The position numbers were made by a program, and so were the translations under genes. The notes beneath the pieces were generated by a model. That model searched no databases and was not told the DNA's origin. It saw only the letters and a list, made by a program, of their open reading frames with translations. This document shows positions 19,355 through 28,675 of a stretch of 40,823 nt of DNA, piece after piece. This DNA comes from Nocardiopsis alba DSM 43377 (GTDB lineage Bacteria; Actinomycetota; Actinomycetes; Streptosporangiales; Streptosporangiaceae): positions 1 to 40,823 of the forward strand of contig NZ_ANAC01000020.1 in the NCBI RefSeq assembly GCF_000341225.1, written 5' to 3'. Position 1 is the stretch's first letter. Each line of letters starts with the position of its first letter.

Positions 19355-21499
19355 TTGAACGCCAGCCCCCACGACAACGATGACACCGGTGTTCTCCCCA
19401 CCGACCGAAACCCGACGAACTGGCCGATCAGGGCCGGCGCCGTCCCTCTCCCACGTCGCTCCACCCACTTCCAGGAGAGGGAGATCGGCCCCGTCCTCGA
19501 CGAGGCCCTCTCCGGGTTCGGTCACCCCACCGACCATCAGGTGCTGACCGGCCCGTCCGGCGTCGGCAAGACCCGGCTGGCCGCCCACCACGCCCGTTCC
19601 CTCCTCGGCGAACGGGGCGGGAACCTGCTGGTCTGGGCCGACGCCTCCGACCGGGAGGGCGTGGTCTTCGCCTACGCCCACGCCGCCCGACGGCTCCTCT
19701 CCCACTGCCCCGAGGATCCCGAACTGGCGGCCGGCCGCTTCCTCGACCGGCTGCGCGACCCCTCCTCCGGTTCGGGACGACGGTGGCTGGTGGTGTGGGA
19801 CGACCTGACCGACCCCGCCCGGGTCGAGGACCTGTGGCCGCCCTCCGGCCGGGAGGAGGGGCGGACGATCGTCACCACCCGTCTACCGGCCCGGCTCCTG
19901 CCCGCCCGAGGACGACGCCCGGTGGAGGTGGACGTGTACAGCGAGGCCGAGGCCGCCGGGTTCCTCCGCACGGCCCTGACCGAATCGGGGATCGCGCACA
20001 CCGCCGACGAGGCCGCCGCCCTCGCGACCGGACTCGACCGCCTGCCCCTCGCCCTGAGCCAGGCCGTGGCGTACATGGCCGACCGGGGCACCACCTGCGC
20101 CGACTACCTGGAACTGCTGAGGGAACACCCCGGAAGCACGGGCCCCTGGGAGTTGGCCCTCGAACGGGCCGACGCCCACCGACCGTCCGGGATCGCCCGT
20201 CCACTCCTGGGACTGCTCTGTCTGCTGAGCCCCTCCGCCACACCCGAACAGGTCCTCGTCTCCCGACCGTTCCGCGAACACCTGGGGCGACGCGTCTCAC
20301 CCCCGCGTCGACCGGCCGAACAAGAGATCCGCTTGGCGCTGGCCTCGCTGGAACGCCTCCACCTGATCGACCGGGGCACCCCTCTGGTGATCGGCACCCA
20401 CCACCTCTCCCGCCGCGCGGCCCGTGAACACCCGCTCACCCGACCCGACCGAGAGGGCATCCGCGCCGTCGCCGACGCCCTGGTGTCGGTGTCCTCGGAC
20501 GGCGCCCCCGGATCGGTGTCGGACCAGCGGGTGAGATCGAGCGTCCGGGCCCTGCTCGCCTGCCCCGAACGGCGAGCGTGGCTATGGGAGGGAGACCCCC
20601 ATCCCCTGCTCTTCCGTTCCGCCGGCCTCCCACGGGTGGATCGGGAGGAACGGGCGCTCCCCTACCGCGACGTGTTCCTCGAATCGCTCTCCCGCGACCT
20701 CCCCGAACGTGTCGAGGACCCCGAACGGATCCGTCGAGGCCTGGAGAAGGCCCGCCGGCACCACACGATCGCGTCCGGCCCCGACGGGGTCGCGACCCTG
20801 CGACTCCGGCACGCCCTCGCCTACCTGCGGTCCTGGGCCGGAGACCCGGGCGGGGCGATCCCCCTCTACCGGGACCTCCTGATCGACCTGGACCGGCGGC
20901 TGGGCCCGGACCGACCGGAGACCCTGAGCGCCCGGGGCAACCTGGCGGTGTGCCGTGCCGAGTCCGGCGACCTGACCACGGCCGTCGAGGAGGCCAGGGC
21001 CCTGCTCACCGACCAGCGACGCCACCTGGGCCCGGACCACCCGAACACGCTCACCACCCTGCACAACCTCGCGCACTGGCGGGGAGAGGCCGGAGACCCG
21101 CGAGGCGCGGTCACCGAGTTCGACCGTCTCGTGGAGGTCCGGGCCGAGGTGATGGGCGTCGACCACCCGACGACCCTGGCCTGCCGGCACGAACTGGCCT
21201 GCCGGCGTGCCCTCGCCGGGGACACCGAGGGCGCCGCACGCGATCTGGCCGAGGTCGCGCGCGACCGGCGCCGGGTGCTGGGACCGGGCCACCCCGACAC
21301 CCTGGCCACGTTCCGCAGGCTGGACCGGCTGCGTCGGGAGATCGGCGTCCTGGCCGAGGAGACCCCGAACGGGGGCCCGGACTCCCCCGACAGCGGCGCC
21401 CGGAACGAAGACGAGACCGGAGGAAACGGAGGCGGCCACGAGCTCGACCCCAACGACGAGCCCACCGGCCCCCACTTCCTCGGCCGTTTCCGGAAGTGA
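19355..21499 (+). CDS. NB-ARC-like STAND NTPase with TPR repeats
   Basis: Read from TTG 19355, 714 residues. GGGAAGGG lies eight bases upstream; GTG 19346 is an alternative. After a short lead (FQERE) come Walker A GPSGVGKTR near 64-73, Walker B RWLVVWDDLTD near 143-153, the TTR strand end (RTIVTTRLPARLLP) near 170 and GLDRLPLAL near 226-234. All NTPase hallmarks are thus intact, unlike its divergent neighbour. A winged-helix-like middle follows. Residues about 495-670 hold four 42-residue TPRs with the consensus LGPDHPxTLxxxxxLAxxxxxxGD. The tail is disordered and acidic and ends GPHFLGRFRK. No enzymatic effector domain is visible at either end. It converges on the DapA-like gene with six bases between stops. 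Confidence 0.82.
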   Translation: MNASPHDNDDTGVLPTDRNPTNWPIRAGAVPLPRRSTHFQEREIGPVLDEALSGFGHPTDHQVLTGPSGVGKTRLAAHHARSLLGERGGNLLVWADASDREGVVFAYAHAARRLLSHCPEDPELAAGRFLDRLRDPSSGSGRRWLVVWDDLTDPARVEDLWPPSGREEGRTIVTTRLPARLLPARGRRPVEVDVYSEAEAAGFLRTALTESGIAHTADEAAALATGLDRLPLALSQAVAYMADRGTTCADYLELLREHPGSTGPWELALERADAHRPSGIARPLLGLLCLLSPSATPEQVLVSRPFREHLGRRVSPPRRPAEQEIRLALASLERLHLIDRGTPLVIGTHHLSRRAAREHPLTRPDREGIRAVADALVSVSSDGAPGSVSDQRVRSSVRALLACPERRAWLWEGDPHPLLFRSAGLPRVDREERALPYRDVFLESLSRDLPERVEDPERIRRGLEKARRHHTIASGPDGVATLRLRHALAYLRSWAGDPGGAIPLYRDLLIDLDRRLGPDRPETLSARGNLAVCRAESGDLTTAVEEARALLTDQRRHLGPDHPNTLTTLHNLAHWRGEAGDPRGAVTEFDRLVEVRAEVMGVDHPTTLACRHELACRRALAGDTEGAARDLAEVARDRRRVLGPGHPDTLATFRRLDRLRREIGVLAEETPNGGPDSPDSGARNEDETGGNGGGHELDPNDEPTGPHFLGRFRK

Positions 21500-21505
21500 C
21501 CCCCG

Positions 21506-22411
21506 TCAGAGGCCCTCCGCCAAGTGGAGGTCGTCGACCACACGGGCCACCCTGGCGCGCTGAGCGTCGTCCAGCCCCAGGATCGGTCTCGGCAGACTCG
21601 AACGACGCGCGAACCCCAGATGTTCGGCCACGGCCGCGATGACACGTTGGCTTCCGCCCGGTTCCGCGAACAGCCCCCAGAGCGGCGCGAGCCGCTCGGA
21701 CTCCGCCCGCGCCGCCTCCGGGTCACCGTCGCGCACGGCACGGGTGACGCGCAGCGCCACCTCGGGCAGGGTGCCGCCGACGACCGAGTACCAGGCCTCA
21801 CATCCGGCGATCAGCCCCTCCGCGGCGAAGGCGTCGCCCGAGACACCGATCGTCACGTGCTCGGGGAGCACGGCCCGGACCCCCTCGACGTGCGCGCGGG
21901 CCTCCGCCGGCCCGGCGGGGACCCCCGGGATCTTGATCGACGCGATCCCCGGCAACCCGGCGATCCGCGCGTACAACTCGGTGGTGAACGTGAAGTGCGT
22001 GGTGCGCGGGTTGTCGTAGACGATCACCGGGACCGAACTGTTCCTCGTGACGTCGTCGAAGAGCCCGTACACGTCGTCGTCGGTCAACGGCTGATAGGTC
22101 AACGGCGCCACCAACAGGCCCGACGCCCCGGCCCGCTGGGCGTCCTCGACGTGCGCGAGCACGTGGGAGGTACGCAGCGCGCCCACGCCGACGACCACCG
22201 GCACGTCCCCGGCGTTCTCCACCGCCAGGCGGGCGGCCCGGGCCCGTTCCTCCCGATCCAGGTAGGCGTAGGAACCGGTCGATCCGAGCGCGGTGATCGA
22301 GTCGACGCCGGCGGCCGCGAGCCGTCGGATCCCGGCGGTGAAGGCGTCCTCGTCGATCCGGTCATCGGCCAACGGGGTGAGAGGAAAGGCACTGAGTCCG
22401 GTGAATCTCAT
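21506..22411 (-). CDS. Dihydrodipicolinate synthase (DapA)/N-acetylneuraminate lyase family aldolase
   Basis: A 301-residue TIM-barrel class I aldolase from ATG 22411; GTG 22432 would add seven residues. It has the family features SALGSTGS-type loop (ITALGSTGSYAYL), Tyr in IVYDNPRTT and Schiff-base Lys in IASIKIPG. The divergent YDNPRTT, where true DapA has YNxPxR, argues against lysine synthesis and for a sugar-acid or keto-acid aldolase/dehydratase. It is the second gene of a pair with the SDR oxidoreductase (gap 55 bp), which suggests a small catabolic step acting on one substrate. The substrate is unknown. Confidence 0.85.
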   Translation of the reverse strand: MRFTGLSAFPLTPLADDRIDEDAFTAGIRRLAAAGVDSITALGSTGSYAYLDREERARAARLAVENAGDVPVVVGVGALRTSHVLAHVEDAQRAGASGLLVAPLTYQPLTDDDVYGLFDDVTRNSSVPVIVYDNPRTTHFTFTTELYARIAGLPGIASIKIPGVPAGPAEARAHVEGVRAVLPEHVTIGVSGDAFAAEGLIAGCEAWYSVVGGTLPEVALRVTRAVRDGDPEAARAESERLAPLWGLFAEPGGSQRVIAAVAEHLGFARRSSLPRPILGLDDAQRARVARVVDDLHLAEGL

Positions 22412-22466
22412 GGTCACGAGCCTAGAACGCACCGGCCTGACGCCCCTCCTCGGCCCTTGCTCGATC

Positions 22467-23246
22467 TCAGTGCACGGAGAAACCGCCGTCGACGAAGAGC
22501 GTCTGCCCGGTGACGTAGCCGGAGGCCCCGCTCGCCAGGAACACCGCGGCCCCGGCGAAGTCCTCCGCCAGACCGTTGCGGCCCACCATGGTCCGCTCCG
22601 CCAACTCCCGCACCTTGGCCGGATCCGAGGAGAGCCTCTCGTTGAGCGGGGTCATCACGAAGCCGGGCACCAGCGTGTTGCAGGTGACCCCGTACGGCGA
22701 CCAGGCCTCGGCCTGGGAGCGGGCCAACGCCTCCAACGCCCCCTTGGAGACCCCGTAGGCGCCACTGTTCACGAACGCCCGGTGCGCCTGCTGAGAGCTC
22801 ACGTGGACGATCCGACCGAACCCCCGCTCGGCCATCCCCGGCCCGAATCGCCGCCCCAACAGATAGGGCGCCTCCAGGTTCACCGACATCGTCGCGTCCC
22901 AGACGTCCTCGTCCAGTTCGCCCATCGGCGGCCGCAGGTTGATCCCCGCGCTGTTGACGAGGATGTCCGGCTCCCCGAAGGCCTCCACCGCCCGTTCGGC
23001 CGCGGCGCGCACCCCGTCCCGATCACCCAGGTCGGCGCTCACCCAGGCCGCCCGCAGCCCCTCGGCCGTCATCTCCTCGACCGCGGCGACCAGGCCCGCC
23101 TCGCCGCGCGCCACGAGCACCACGCCCGCCCCCGCCCGGGCGAGGGACTCGGCGATGGCGCGACCGATCCCGGAACTCCCACCGGTCACCACGGCGACCC
23201 GGCCTTCCAAGGAGAACAGGGCGGAGAGATGGCTGTCGACGTTCAT
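22467..23246 (-). CDS. Short-chain dehydrogenase/reductase (classical SDR)
   Basis: A 259-residue NAD(P)-dependent oxidoreductase. It has the dinucleotide motif TGGSSGIG, NSAG for the central strand, catalytic Ser in VHVSSQQ, YGVSK (Tyr and Lys) and the C-terminal ASGYVTGQTLFVDGGFSVH. The DLGD loop after strand 3 binds the adenine. It resembles gluconate 5-dehydrogenase or 3-oxoacyl-ACP reductase types, but the substrate is not defined. It is the first gene of an operon with the DapA-like aldolase, consistent with sugar-acid metabolism. Confidence 0.9.
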   Translation of the reverse strand: MNVDSHLSALFSLEGRVAVVTGGSSGIGRAIAESLARAGAGVVLVARGEAGLVAAVEEMTAEGLRAAWVSADLGDRDGVRAAAERAVEAFGEPDILVNSAGINLRPPMGELDEDVWDATMSVNLEAPYLLGRRFGPGMAERGFGRIVHVSSQQAHRAFVNSGAYGVSKGALEALARSQAEAWSPYGVTCNTLVPGFVMTPLNERLSSDPAKVRELAERTMVGRNGLAEDFAGAAVFLASGASGYVTGQTLFVDGGFSVH

Positions 23247-23474
23247 GGCCGAACCCTAACCGGCCCGCCCCACAGCCAAAGCACCGCCCTCCGCTCCCTC
23301 ACCGGATCCCCCGAGAACGAGGGGCATCACGGCCGTCGTCCCGGTGAGAAGCGGCCACCACGCTCTTCACACGTTCTCCCCCGGCCTCTTCTCCTCTCCT
23401 ATCCTGGTGCAAGGAAGGAACACGGTTCCACCGGTCCTTCCCTCCCCCTATGAGCCGAGAGGTGAACCCCCTTC

Positions 23475-24702
23475 ATGACCCTGACCATGCCGACCGAGTT
23501 CGTTGAAGGGATCCAACTCACTGTGATCCCGTTCCGCTCTGACGCGGCCATCGGCACCCTGGGGCTTCCGACCCTTCTTCAGTTGGTTCCCTCCCCCAAG
23601 AAAGAAGAGGACAAGCGGTCCATGAAGCACGCGTCCGGTCCTCAGCGAAGGCACGCTGAAGTCCGGGCTCTTGTTCAGCGCATGCTGAAGTCTTCACAAA
23701 AGGGGGCGAAATGTAGATTCCTACGCCTCTTACATCGCTTCTGGGTTGAACGGAACTCACGGAGCAGGCTGGTCCACCCCGCCCGTCACTCTCTGGCTGG
23801 AAGGTACGCCCGGTGCCATCAGTGATGAACTGATCCCACGCAGCGGAATCCGAACCATCACCGTGACTCCGGGCTCCCCGGTGGTGGCCATCGATGGCGA
23901 GACCCAGGTGACCGCCTGGCATGAGCTTTACGACGCCCCTGAGCGTTTCGGTGTCACCACAGATCAACTCAACAGAGTTCGACTCCCCTTCGAGCTGTAC
24001 TTCGGGCTCGAGGTCACCGATGCACGTCAGATCTTCTACGACCGCAACGTCGAAGGGGTCCCGGTGGCCAAGAACCTCGCCATGTCCATGGATCAGCGTG
24101 ATATCGGCACCAAGATCGCTCGAAAGATCGCCGAGAGCGTCAAAGTGGAGCACGAAGGACGGATCGTGCCCTTCGCCGATCTGGTCCAGGCCAAGAAGCG
24201 GCAGCTGACCAAGGGCGATCCTCAGGTCGTCACGCTTTCCGCTCTCCGGGTATTGGTGATCACCGCTCTCTACGGACGCCAAGGAATCGGTCTCTCCTCC
24301 AGCACGGTGCACGAGGATCATCTTCCCCGAGGTTTCGACCTTCACTTGGTCGAGCACGAGTTGACCGCTCTCCTTTCTCAACTGGTCAGCGATCTCTACC
24401 CGCACTTCCGGTCGCGTAGCGCCATCTCCGCCCCCGCAGTCCTGGCCGGCCTGGGGGTCGCCGTCCACCAGACGACCAGCTGGAGTACCGGCCATGAACG
24501 TATCGGCTTCCAGGAACTCCAAAGGCTGATCGCTCCCATCCGATGGGAGCGCGAAGCCCGCTACTGGCACGGCATCGCCGCCAGTGCCAACGTCTCGGGG
24601 GTTCTCAACTTCGCCGGTGGCGCTAAGGATGCCGGTGGCCGTGTCGCCGATGCGATCCTTCACCCCGAAAGCGACTACGGGCGCCGCATTCGCGGGTTCT
24701 AG
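23475..24702 (+). pseudogene. DndB-like (DGQHR family) gene with a +1 frameshift
   Basis: The first frame (ATG 23475) encodes LPTLLQLVPSPKKEEDKR and AEVRALVQRMLKSSQKG, then runs into unrelated sequence. The next frame begins with VDSYASYIASGL (from 23713) and continues GTHGAGWSTPPVTLWLEG to GRRIRGF at 24702. Both parts fit one protein resembling DndB, the regulator of phosphorothioate DNA modification (VTDARQIFYDRN, VPVAKNLAMSMDQRD). Removing one G from the G5 run at 23702-23706 joins them into a 408-residue protein. It could be a true frameshift, a sequencing error or slippage-based switching. No dndA, C, D or E gene is near. The gene is visibly less GC-rich than its neighbours, a sign of separate origin. 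Confidence 0.75.
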
Positions 24703-24740
24703 ACCGAACTCCTGAAATCCGTCCCCCATCACCCATCATC

Positions 24741-24765
24741 CCGGGGAGGTCCCGCTCCTCCCCGG
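24741..24765. terminator. Bidirectional hairpin terminator
   Basis: A perfect 9-bp stem (24741-24749 with 24757-24765) with a 7-nt loop, between the convergent DndB-like gene and the repeat protein gene. Confidence 0.75.
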
Positions 24766-24807
24766 CCCGCTGCGGGGTCCCTCGCCCTCACCGCGGTGAC
24801 GGGCACC

Positions 24808-25752
24808 TCACAACCAGGGGGCCGCCCTCCGCTCCCCTGTCACCGGATCCTCCATCCGCACGACCGGCTCGTACCTCTCCTGCTCGACGATGTCGCCGCT
24901 TTCGTCCAACTCCCGGCGGATGATCCTGTTCCCCAGCGCGTCGTGGACGACCTCTCGTAGCAGGCGTCCCCGTTCGTCCCATCGATGCCACGGCCCCACC
25001 GGCCCGTAGAGACCGCCTCCCGGCTCCGGCCCTGCCCGACCCCGAACACGCCCGCGCACGCCCTGCACGATGAGCCCGCCCGATGGAGACCAGACTCGGA
25101 AAGGGCCGAACTCGTGGCCTTCGATGAAGGTGTGTGCGCGACATCCTCCGTCCGCATCGGCCAAGACCGCCGTTCCCGTATAGGGATCCCCCGTGTACGT
25201 CACCCGGTCGCCGAAGACGAGATCCGTCAGCCGCACGGCCTCCACATGACCTCGGGCACCGGGCTCGTCCGGGTGAGGGGGGACCCGTGGCGACGAGATC
25301 GGGGCCTCCTCGCCATCCCGGCTCGACCGTCTCTCCAGGTGCACCAGGCGGCCGGAGGCGTCCCATCTTCTCGTCAGCGTGTCCGTGATCTCCTCGATCA
25401 GGTTCCCGTCCTCGTCCCATTCGTGTGAGGGGCCTCGGTCGAGTCCGCCGTAGTAGTTCCCGTATTCGATGAGTCCGCCACTGTCGAGTCGGTAGAAGCA
25501 GGGGCCGTCGTTCCGGCCGACCACCACCGTTCGAACGAAGGTGAGATTCGGTCCGTCCCTCTCCAGGAGAACCCCGGTGAAGCCTCCGCTCTCCGTCATG
25601 GCATCCGACGCGTCCGGGTCTCCGAGGACTTCGGCGTCCACCGTACGAAGGTGATCGGCGGCCAGGACCCCCACGGGCTCGGGTCCGGCGCCGTCGAAAG
25701 ACCTTCCGGCGCCGGGTTCCTCGAGATGGCCTGGGGCAGAGGGCGAGTTCAT
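24808..25752 (-). CDS. WDxxG-repeat (YwqK/MORN-variant-like) protein
   Basis: A 314-residue soluble protein with recurring short units: EWDEDGNLIEE, RWDASGRLVH, VWSPSGGLIVQG, RWDERGRLLRE and ELDESGDIVEQ. Such W/Y-x-x-x-G-x-L units are typical of the YwqK-like MORN-variant family, often immunity or antitoxin partners of polymorphic toxins, and of RHS-like repeats. No toxin gene is adjacent, so an immunity role is only a possibility. The first 50 residues are disordered and acidic. It lies 57 bp from the MFS gene on the same strand and may be co-transcribed with it. Confidence 0.6.
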   Translation of the reverse strand: MNSPSAPGHLEEPGAGRSFDGAGPEPVGVLAADHLRTVDAEVLGDPDASDAMTESGGFTGVLLERDGPNLTFVRTVVVGRNDGPCFYRLDSGGLIEYGNYYGGLDRGPSHEWDEDGNLIEEITDTLTRRWDASGRLVHLERRSSRDGEEAPISSPRVPPHPDEPGARGHVEAVRLTDLVFGDRVTYTGDPYTGTAVLADADGGCRAHTFIEGHEFGPFRVWSPSGGLIVQGVRGRVRGRAGPEPGGGLYGPVGPWHRWDERGRLLREVVHDALGNRIIRRELDESGDIVEQERYEPVVRMEDPVTGERRAAPWL

Positions 25753-25809
25753 GCGTTCTCCCTATCAGGACCGGCCCGCGCAGGACAGGTGAGCTCGCAC
25801 CGGAGCCCC

Positions 25810-26985
25810 TCAGCGAGAGACCGTGCTCCCCGCCCCCGCTCCACGCCTCGACGCCGCCGCGCACCACCAGAGCAGGACGGCCGCCGTGGCCGAGAGCGCC
25901 CCGGCGAACAGCGGCCCCCTCTCCCCCAGGGCTTCGATGGAGAACCCGCCGACGATCGGTCCGAGGACCGCGCCGAGGTTGAGGGCCACCGTGGCGAAGG
26001 AGCCTCCCATGGTCGGCGCCTCGTGCGCGGTGACCATGATCCGCGAGATCAACGTGCTGCCCAGGGAGAAGGACAGCGCCCCTTGAACGAAGAGCAGCGC
26101 CCAGAACAGCGGCGCCATGTCGAGTGTCAGCGCCATCAGCGCCCAACCGAGCACGAGGAGAGGGCCGGTCCACACGATCAGCCGGTACCAGGAGCCGTCC
26201 CCCAGACGGCCCGCAGCCGTCACCCCGACGAAGGCGCCCGCACCGAACACCGCCGGCACCGCGGGCAGGACGTTCTCGGCGACACCCGCCGGCCCGGAGG
26301 CGATCACCAGGAGATAGGTGAAGACGCAGAAGGTGGCTCCGTTGACGAGCACTCCGAGAGCGAGATTCACCTGGAGCGGGCAGCGCGCGAGGACACGTAG
26401 TTCACGACCGAGCGGGACCGGCTTCCTCTCCGCACTCGAGGAACCCTTCGGAGCGGCGACGGCCACCCCGCACAGGGCGATCAGGGAGACGGCGGCGATG
26501 GCCCAGAGGGAGGCCCGCCAACCGAGCAGGGAACCGATGAGGGAACCGACCGGAACCCCCGCGACAAGGGCCAGCGTGGTCCCGCCCAGGATCACCGAGA
26601 GCGCTCGGGCCCGGCGTTCCGCGGGGACCAGGTCGGCCACGGTGGAGAGGGTCACCGCGAGGAACCCCGCGTTGGCCAGGGCCGCCAGGACACGGGTCGC
26701 GAACAGGACGTCGAAGTCGCGGGTGAGCGCGCCCACCACGTGGGCGAGGACGAACAGCGCCAGGAAACCGGCGAGGGTCCGGCGTGGGGGAAGTCCACGA
26801 CCGAGCGCGGCCATCAACGGCGCGCCGATGACCATCCCGATCGCGAAGGCCGAGGTCAACAGGCCGGCGCGGGCCGAGGAGACATCGAAGTCCGCGGAGA
26901 TCCCGAGAAGGAGTCCGGCCAGGACGAATTCCGAGGTCCCCTGCGCGAAGACCGCGACGGCGAGAAGGTAGAGCAGAGCGGGCAT
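25810..26985 (-). CDS. CmlR/Cmx-type MFS chloramphenicol exporter
   Basis: A 391-residue, 12-helix major facilitator protein from ATG 26985; an in-frame start further upstream would add only a hydrophilic, non-membrane extension. It carries the family signature near the N-terminus, FAQGTSEFVLAGLL, then LTSAFAIGMVIGAPLMA, LANAGFLAV, the WRASLWAI segment, LVNGATFCVFTYL and LFVQGALSFSLGSTLIS. I recognise these from Streptomyces lividans CmlR and corynebacterial Cmx/CmrA, which pump out chloramphenicol by proton antiport. Substrate is inferred by homology. It is preceded by a 478-bp untranslated gap that could contain regulatory sequence, and may be cargo at the edge of the mobile region. Confidence 0.85.
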   Translation of the reverse strand: MPALLYLLAVAVFAQGTSEFVLAGLLLGISADFDVSSARAGLLTSAFAIGMVIGAPLMAALGRGLPPRRTLAGFLALFVLAHVVGALTRDFDVLFATRVLAALANAGFLAVTLSTVADLVPAERRARALSVILGGTTLALVAGVPVGSLIGSLLGWRASLWAIAAVSLIALCGVAVAAPKGSSSAERKPVPLGRELRVLARCPLQVNLALGVLVNGATFCVFTYLLVIASGPAGVAENVLPAVPAVFGAGAFVGVTAAGRLGDGSWYRLIVWTGPLLVLGWALMALTLDMAPLFWALLFVQGALSFSLGSTLISRIMVTAHEAPTMGGSFATVALNLGAVLGPIVGGFSIEALGERGPLFAGALSATAAVLLWWCAAASRRGAGAGSTVSR

Positions 26986-27463
26986 GAGCATCCATCCGAA
27001 GTTCGTGAAGGTCACGGGGTGTGCGCTCACACGACCGGCACTTCGGACACGGGGGATCGCCGAGGAAGGCCTCGCCACTCGGGGCCGAGGCTCCAGGGAG
27101 ACGCCGAACGGAACGGGCCTCGTTCGCCACGGTCGCTCGGCCGGGATCCAGGGGTGTCTCGGGCTACCGGCGGTGTGCCGACAGCCCCGGCTTGGACGCT
27201 TCGGGAAGACTCACGTGGAGCACGTTAACGGACACGTCCCCGCCCGGGGAAACGAATTTCCGAGGGTGAACACCCACCGACCGCACCACACGCGTGTGAG
27301 AGGCGACCCGTGGCCGCACCTCTGGTCTCATGGGTCCCGAGAGCCCCGACCACCCGCCCCCGCGGCACGACCATGCCGTCCGGCCGCTGTTCCGAGCCAG
27401 AGTGAACTTCCAGCCCTTCCACCGGACCGGTCAAGGGTGCGGCGAGCCCGCGGTTCCGGATCC
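26986..27463. other. Intergenic region upstream of the MFS exporter
   Basis: A 478-bp gap between two leftward genes, which must hold the exporter promoter. An AT-richer patch with GTTAACG (around 27225) and AACGAATTTCC (27250-27262) is the most promoter-like part. No leader peptide with an evident stalling motif, no tRNA and no transposon end was recognised. The long + strand frame across it is antisense to real genes and is not counted. Confidence 0.5.
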
Positions 27464-28675
27464 TCACGGTCTCCAGGTCGGTGCGCCGTCCTCCCCCGAC
27501 TCCACGTATCCGCCGACCACGATCTCCACCGTGTCCGTCCGTTCGGGCTCCTGGCTGTAGGCGTAGGTCACCGACGCCTCTCCCGGCACAGTGGTCGTGA
27601 CGACGGCTCTGGGCCGACCGTTGTCGTCATCCGAGGCCGTCGGCCCGAACTCGAGTTCGGGCATACGCTCGAGTTCCCACACCGCGTCACCACGCAGGGG
27701 GAAGTAGTGGCCCGGGTCGTGCCCTATGACGCATCCGACCGGCCGAAGGACCGTGCTCTCCTCCACACAGGTTTCGATATGTCGTCGGATCTGCTCCGTG
27801 GCCTCGTCGGTGACCTCCTCCTTCAGTTCTCTCACTTCCAGAGAGAGCGTCGTCTCCCCGCCCGGACGTACGGCCACCGTCTCCGTGGCCGGTTCGAACA
27901 TCGGGTGCTCGTAGGTGACCTGGTAGACGCCGATCAACGCGTCCGCGCTGTTGGACGTCAAGGCCATCCGGTCATCCCGAGGTTCGAACGTCGTACCGCC
28001 GATGGTCAGCGTTCCGAGCGCGGGGTGCGGGAGGGCGATACTCCCCAGCAGGTGGGGTATGGTCGCCGGGCTGTCCAGCTCCCAGTCCCGGATCCACCCC
28101 GAGTTCCTCTGTCTGGTCCGCACTGCGACGGTCCAGAGGTCACCGAACTTCATAGCGGTCACACGCAGCCCCGGAGGCCTTCGGCCGTCCACGGCGTGAG
28201 ACAGGGCGTCCTTCTCTGTCAGGTCGGGACCCTCCTCGCGCGGTTCTCCCAGCACGATGCCCGGGAGTTCCCATCCCTCCTCGATGGTTTCGGCCGAGAG
28301 CAGGCCTGGCGGCCGTTCGGGAGCGAGTCCGGAGAACTCCTCCGCTCGATGCGCATCGATCTCCACCATCTCCAGGATCGTTTCCATGTCCCCTCTGCGT
28401 AGTGCGTCCGCGAGGTCCTCGACCGGTCCACGAGGGTCGGTCGCCATCCCGGCGGGGATCCTCCACACCGCCATCGCCGTGAGCAGAACCATGACGGTCC
28501 CCAAGGCGATGAGAGGCCGCCGACGTCTCCACCAGGGGCGCCGAACGAGGGGCAACCCGGCCCCGCATTCGACACAGAACAGCGATTGCCTGCGAGCCGC
28601 TCCGGCTCCGCACTCCGAGCACAGCCGTTTCTCTCCAGGACCTTGGACCGTCATCCGACGCGGCGTCCCCCTCAC
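27464..28675 (-). CDS. Zinc-ribbon, single-pass membrane protein of the conjugation operon
   Basis: A 403-residue protein starting at GTG 28675, whose GTGA overlaps the stop of the coupling ATPase; GGAGG sits seven bases upstream. The N-terminus has a double zinc ribbon (CSECGAG...FCVECGAG, four Cys), then a basic patch (RRPWWRRRRP) and one membrane helix (LIALGTVMVLLTAMAV). The remaining 330 residues are probably extracellular. They include a PxxFEPATETVAVRPGGETTL segment and a conserved-looking Cys pair (ETCVEES, GCVIG). This layout (zinc ribbon, helix, outer domain) resembles TcaA-like proteins. Its last place in the coupled operon suggests a role at the cell surface during transfer, but no function is established. 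Confidence 0.75.
   Translation of the reverse strand: MRGTPRRMTVQGPGEKRLCSECGAGAARRQSLFCVECGAGLPLVRRPWWRRRRPLIALGTVMVLLTAMAVWRIPAGMATDPRGPVEDLADALRRGDMETILEMVEIDAHRAEEFSGLAPERPPGLLSAETIEEGWELPGIVLGEPREEGPDLTEKDALSHAVDGRRPPGLRVTAMKFGDLWTVAVRTRQRNSGWIRDWELDSPATIPHLLGSIALPHPALGTLTIGGTTFEPRDDRMALTSNSADALIGVYQVTYEHPMFEPATETVAVRPGGETTLSLEVRELKEEVTDEATEQIRRHIETCVEESTVLRPVGCVIGHDPGHYFPLRGDAVWELERMPELEFGPTASDDDNGRPRAVVTTTVPGEASVTYAYSQEPERTDTVEIVVGGYVESGEDGAPTWRP

Noticed and set aside
23518..24732. 404-residue minus strand frame opposite the DndB-like gene
   Set aside because: The + strand has the recognisable family. The minus translation is compositionally a mirror, although its being uninterrupted across the frameshift was worth noting.
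26984..28402. 472-residue + strand open frame
   Set aside because: It crosses an intergenic gap and runs antisense to the zinc-ribbon membrane gene. It has no domain and no ribosome site.
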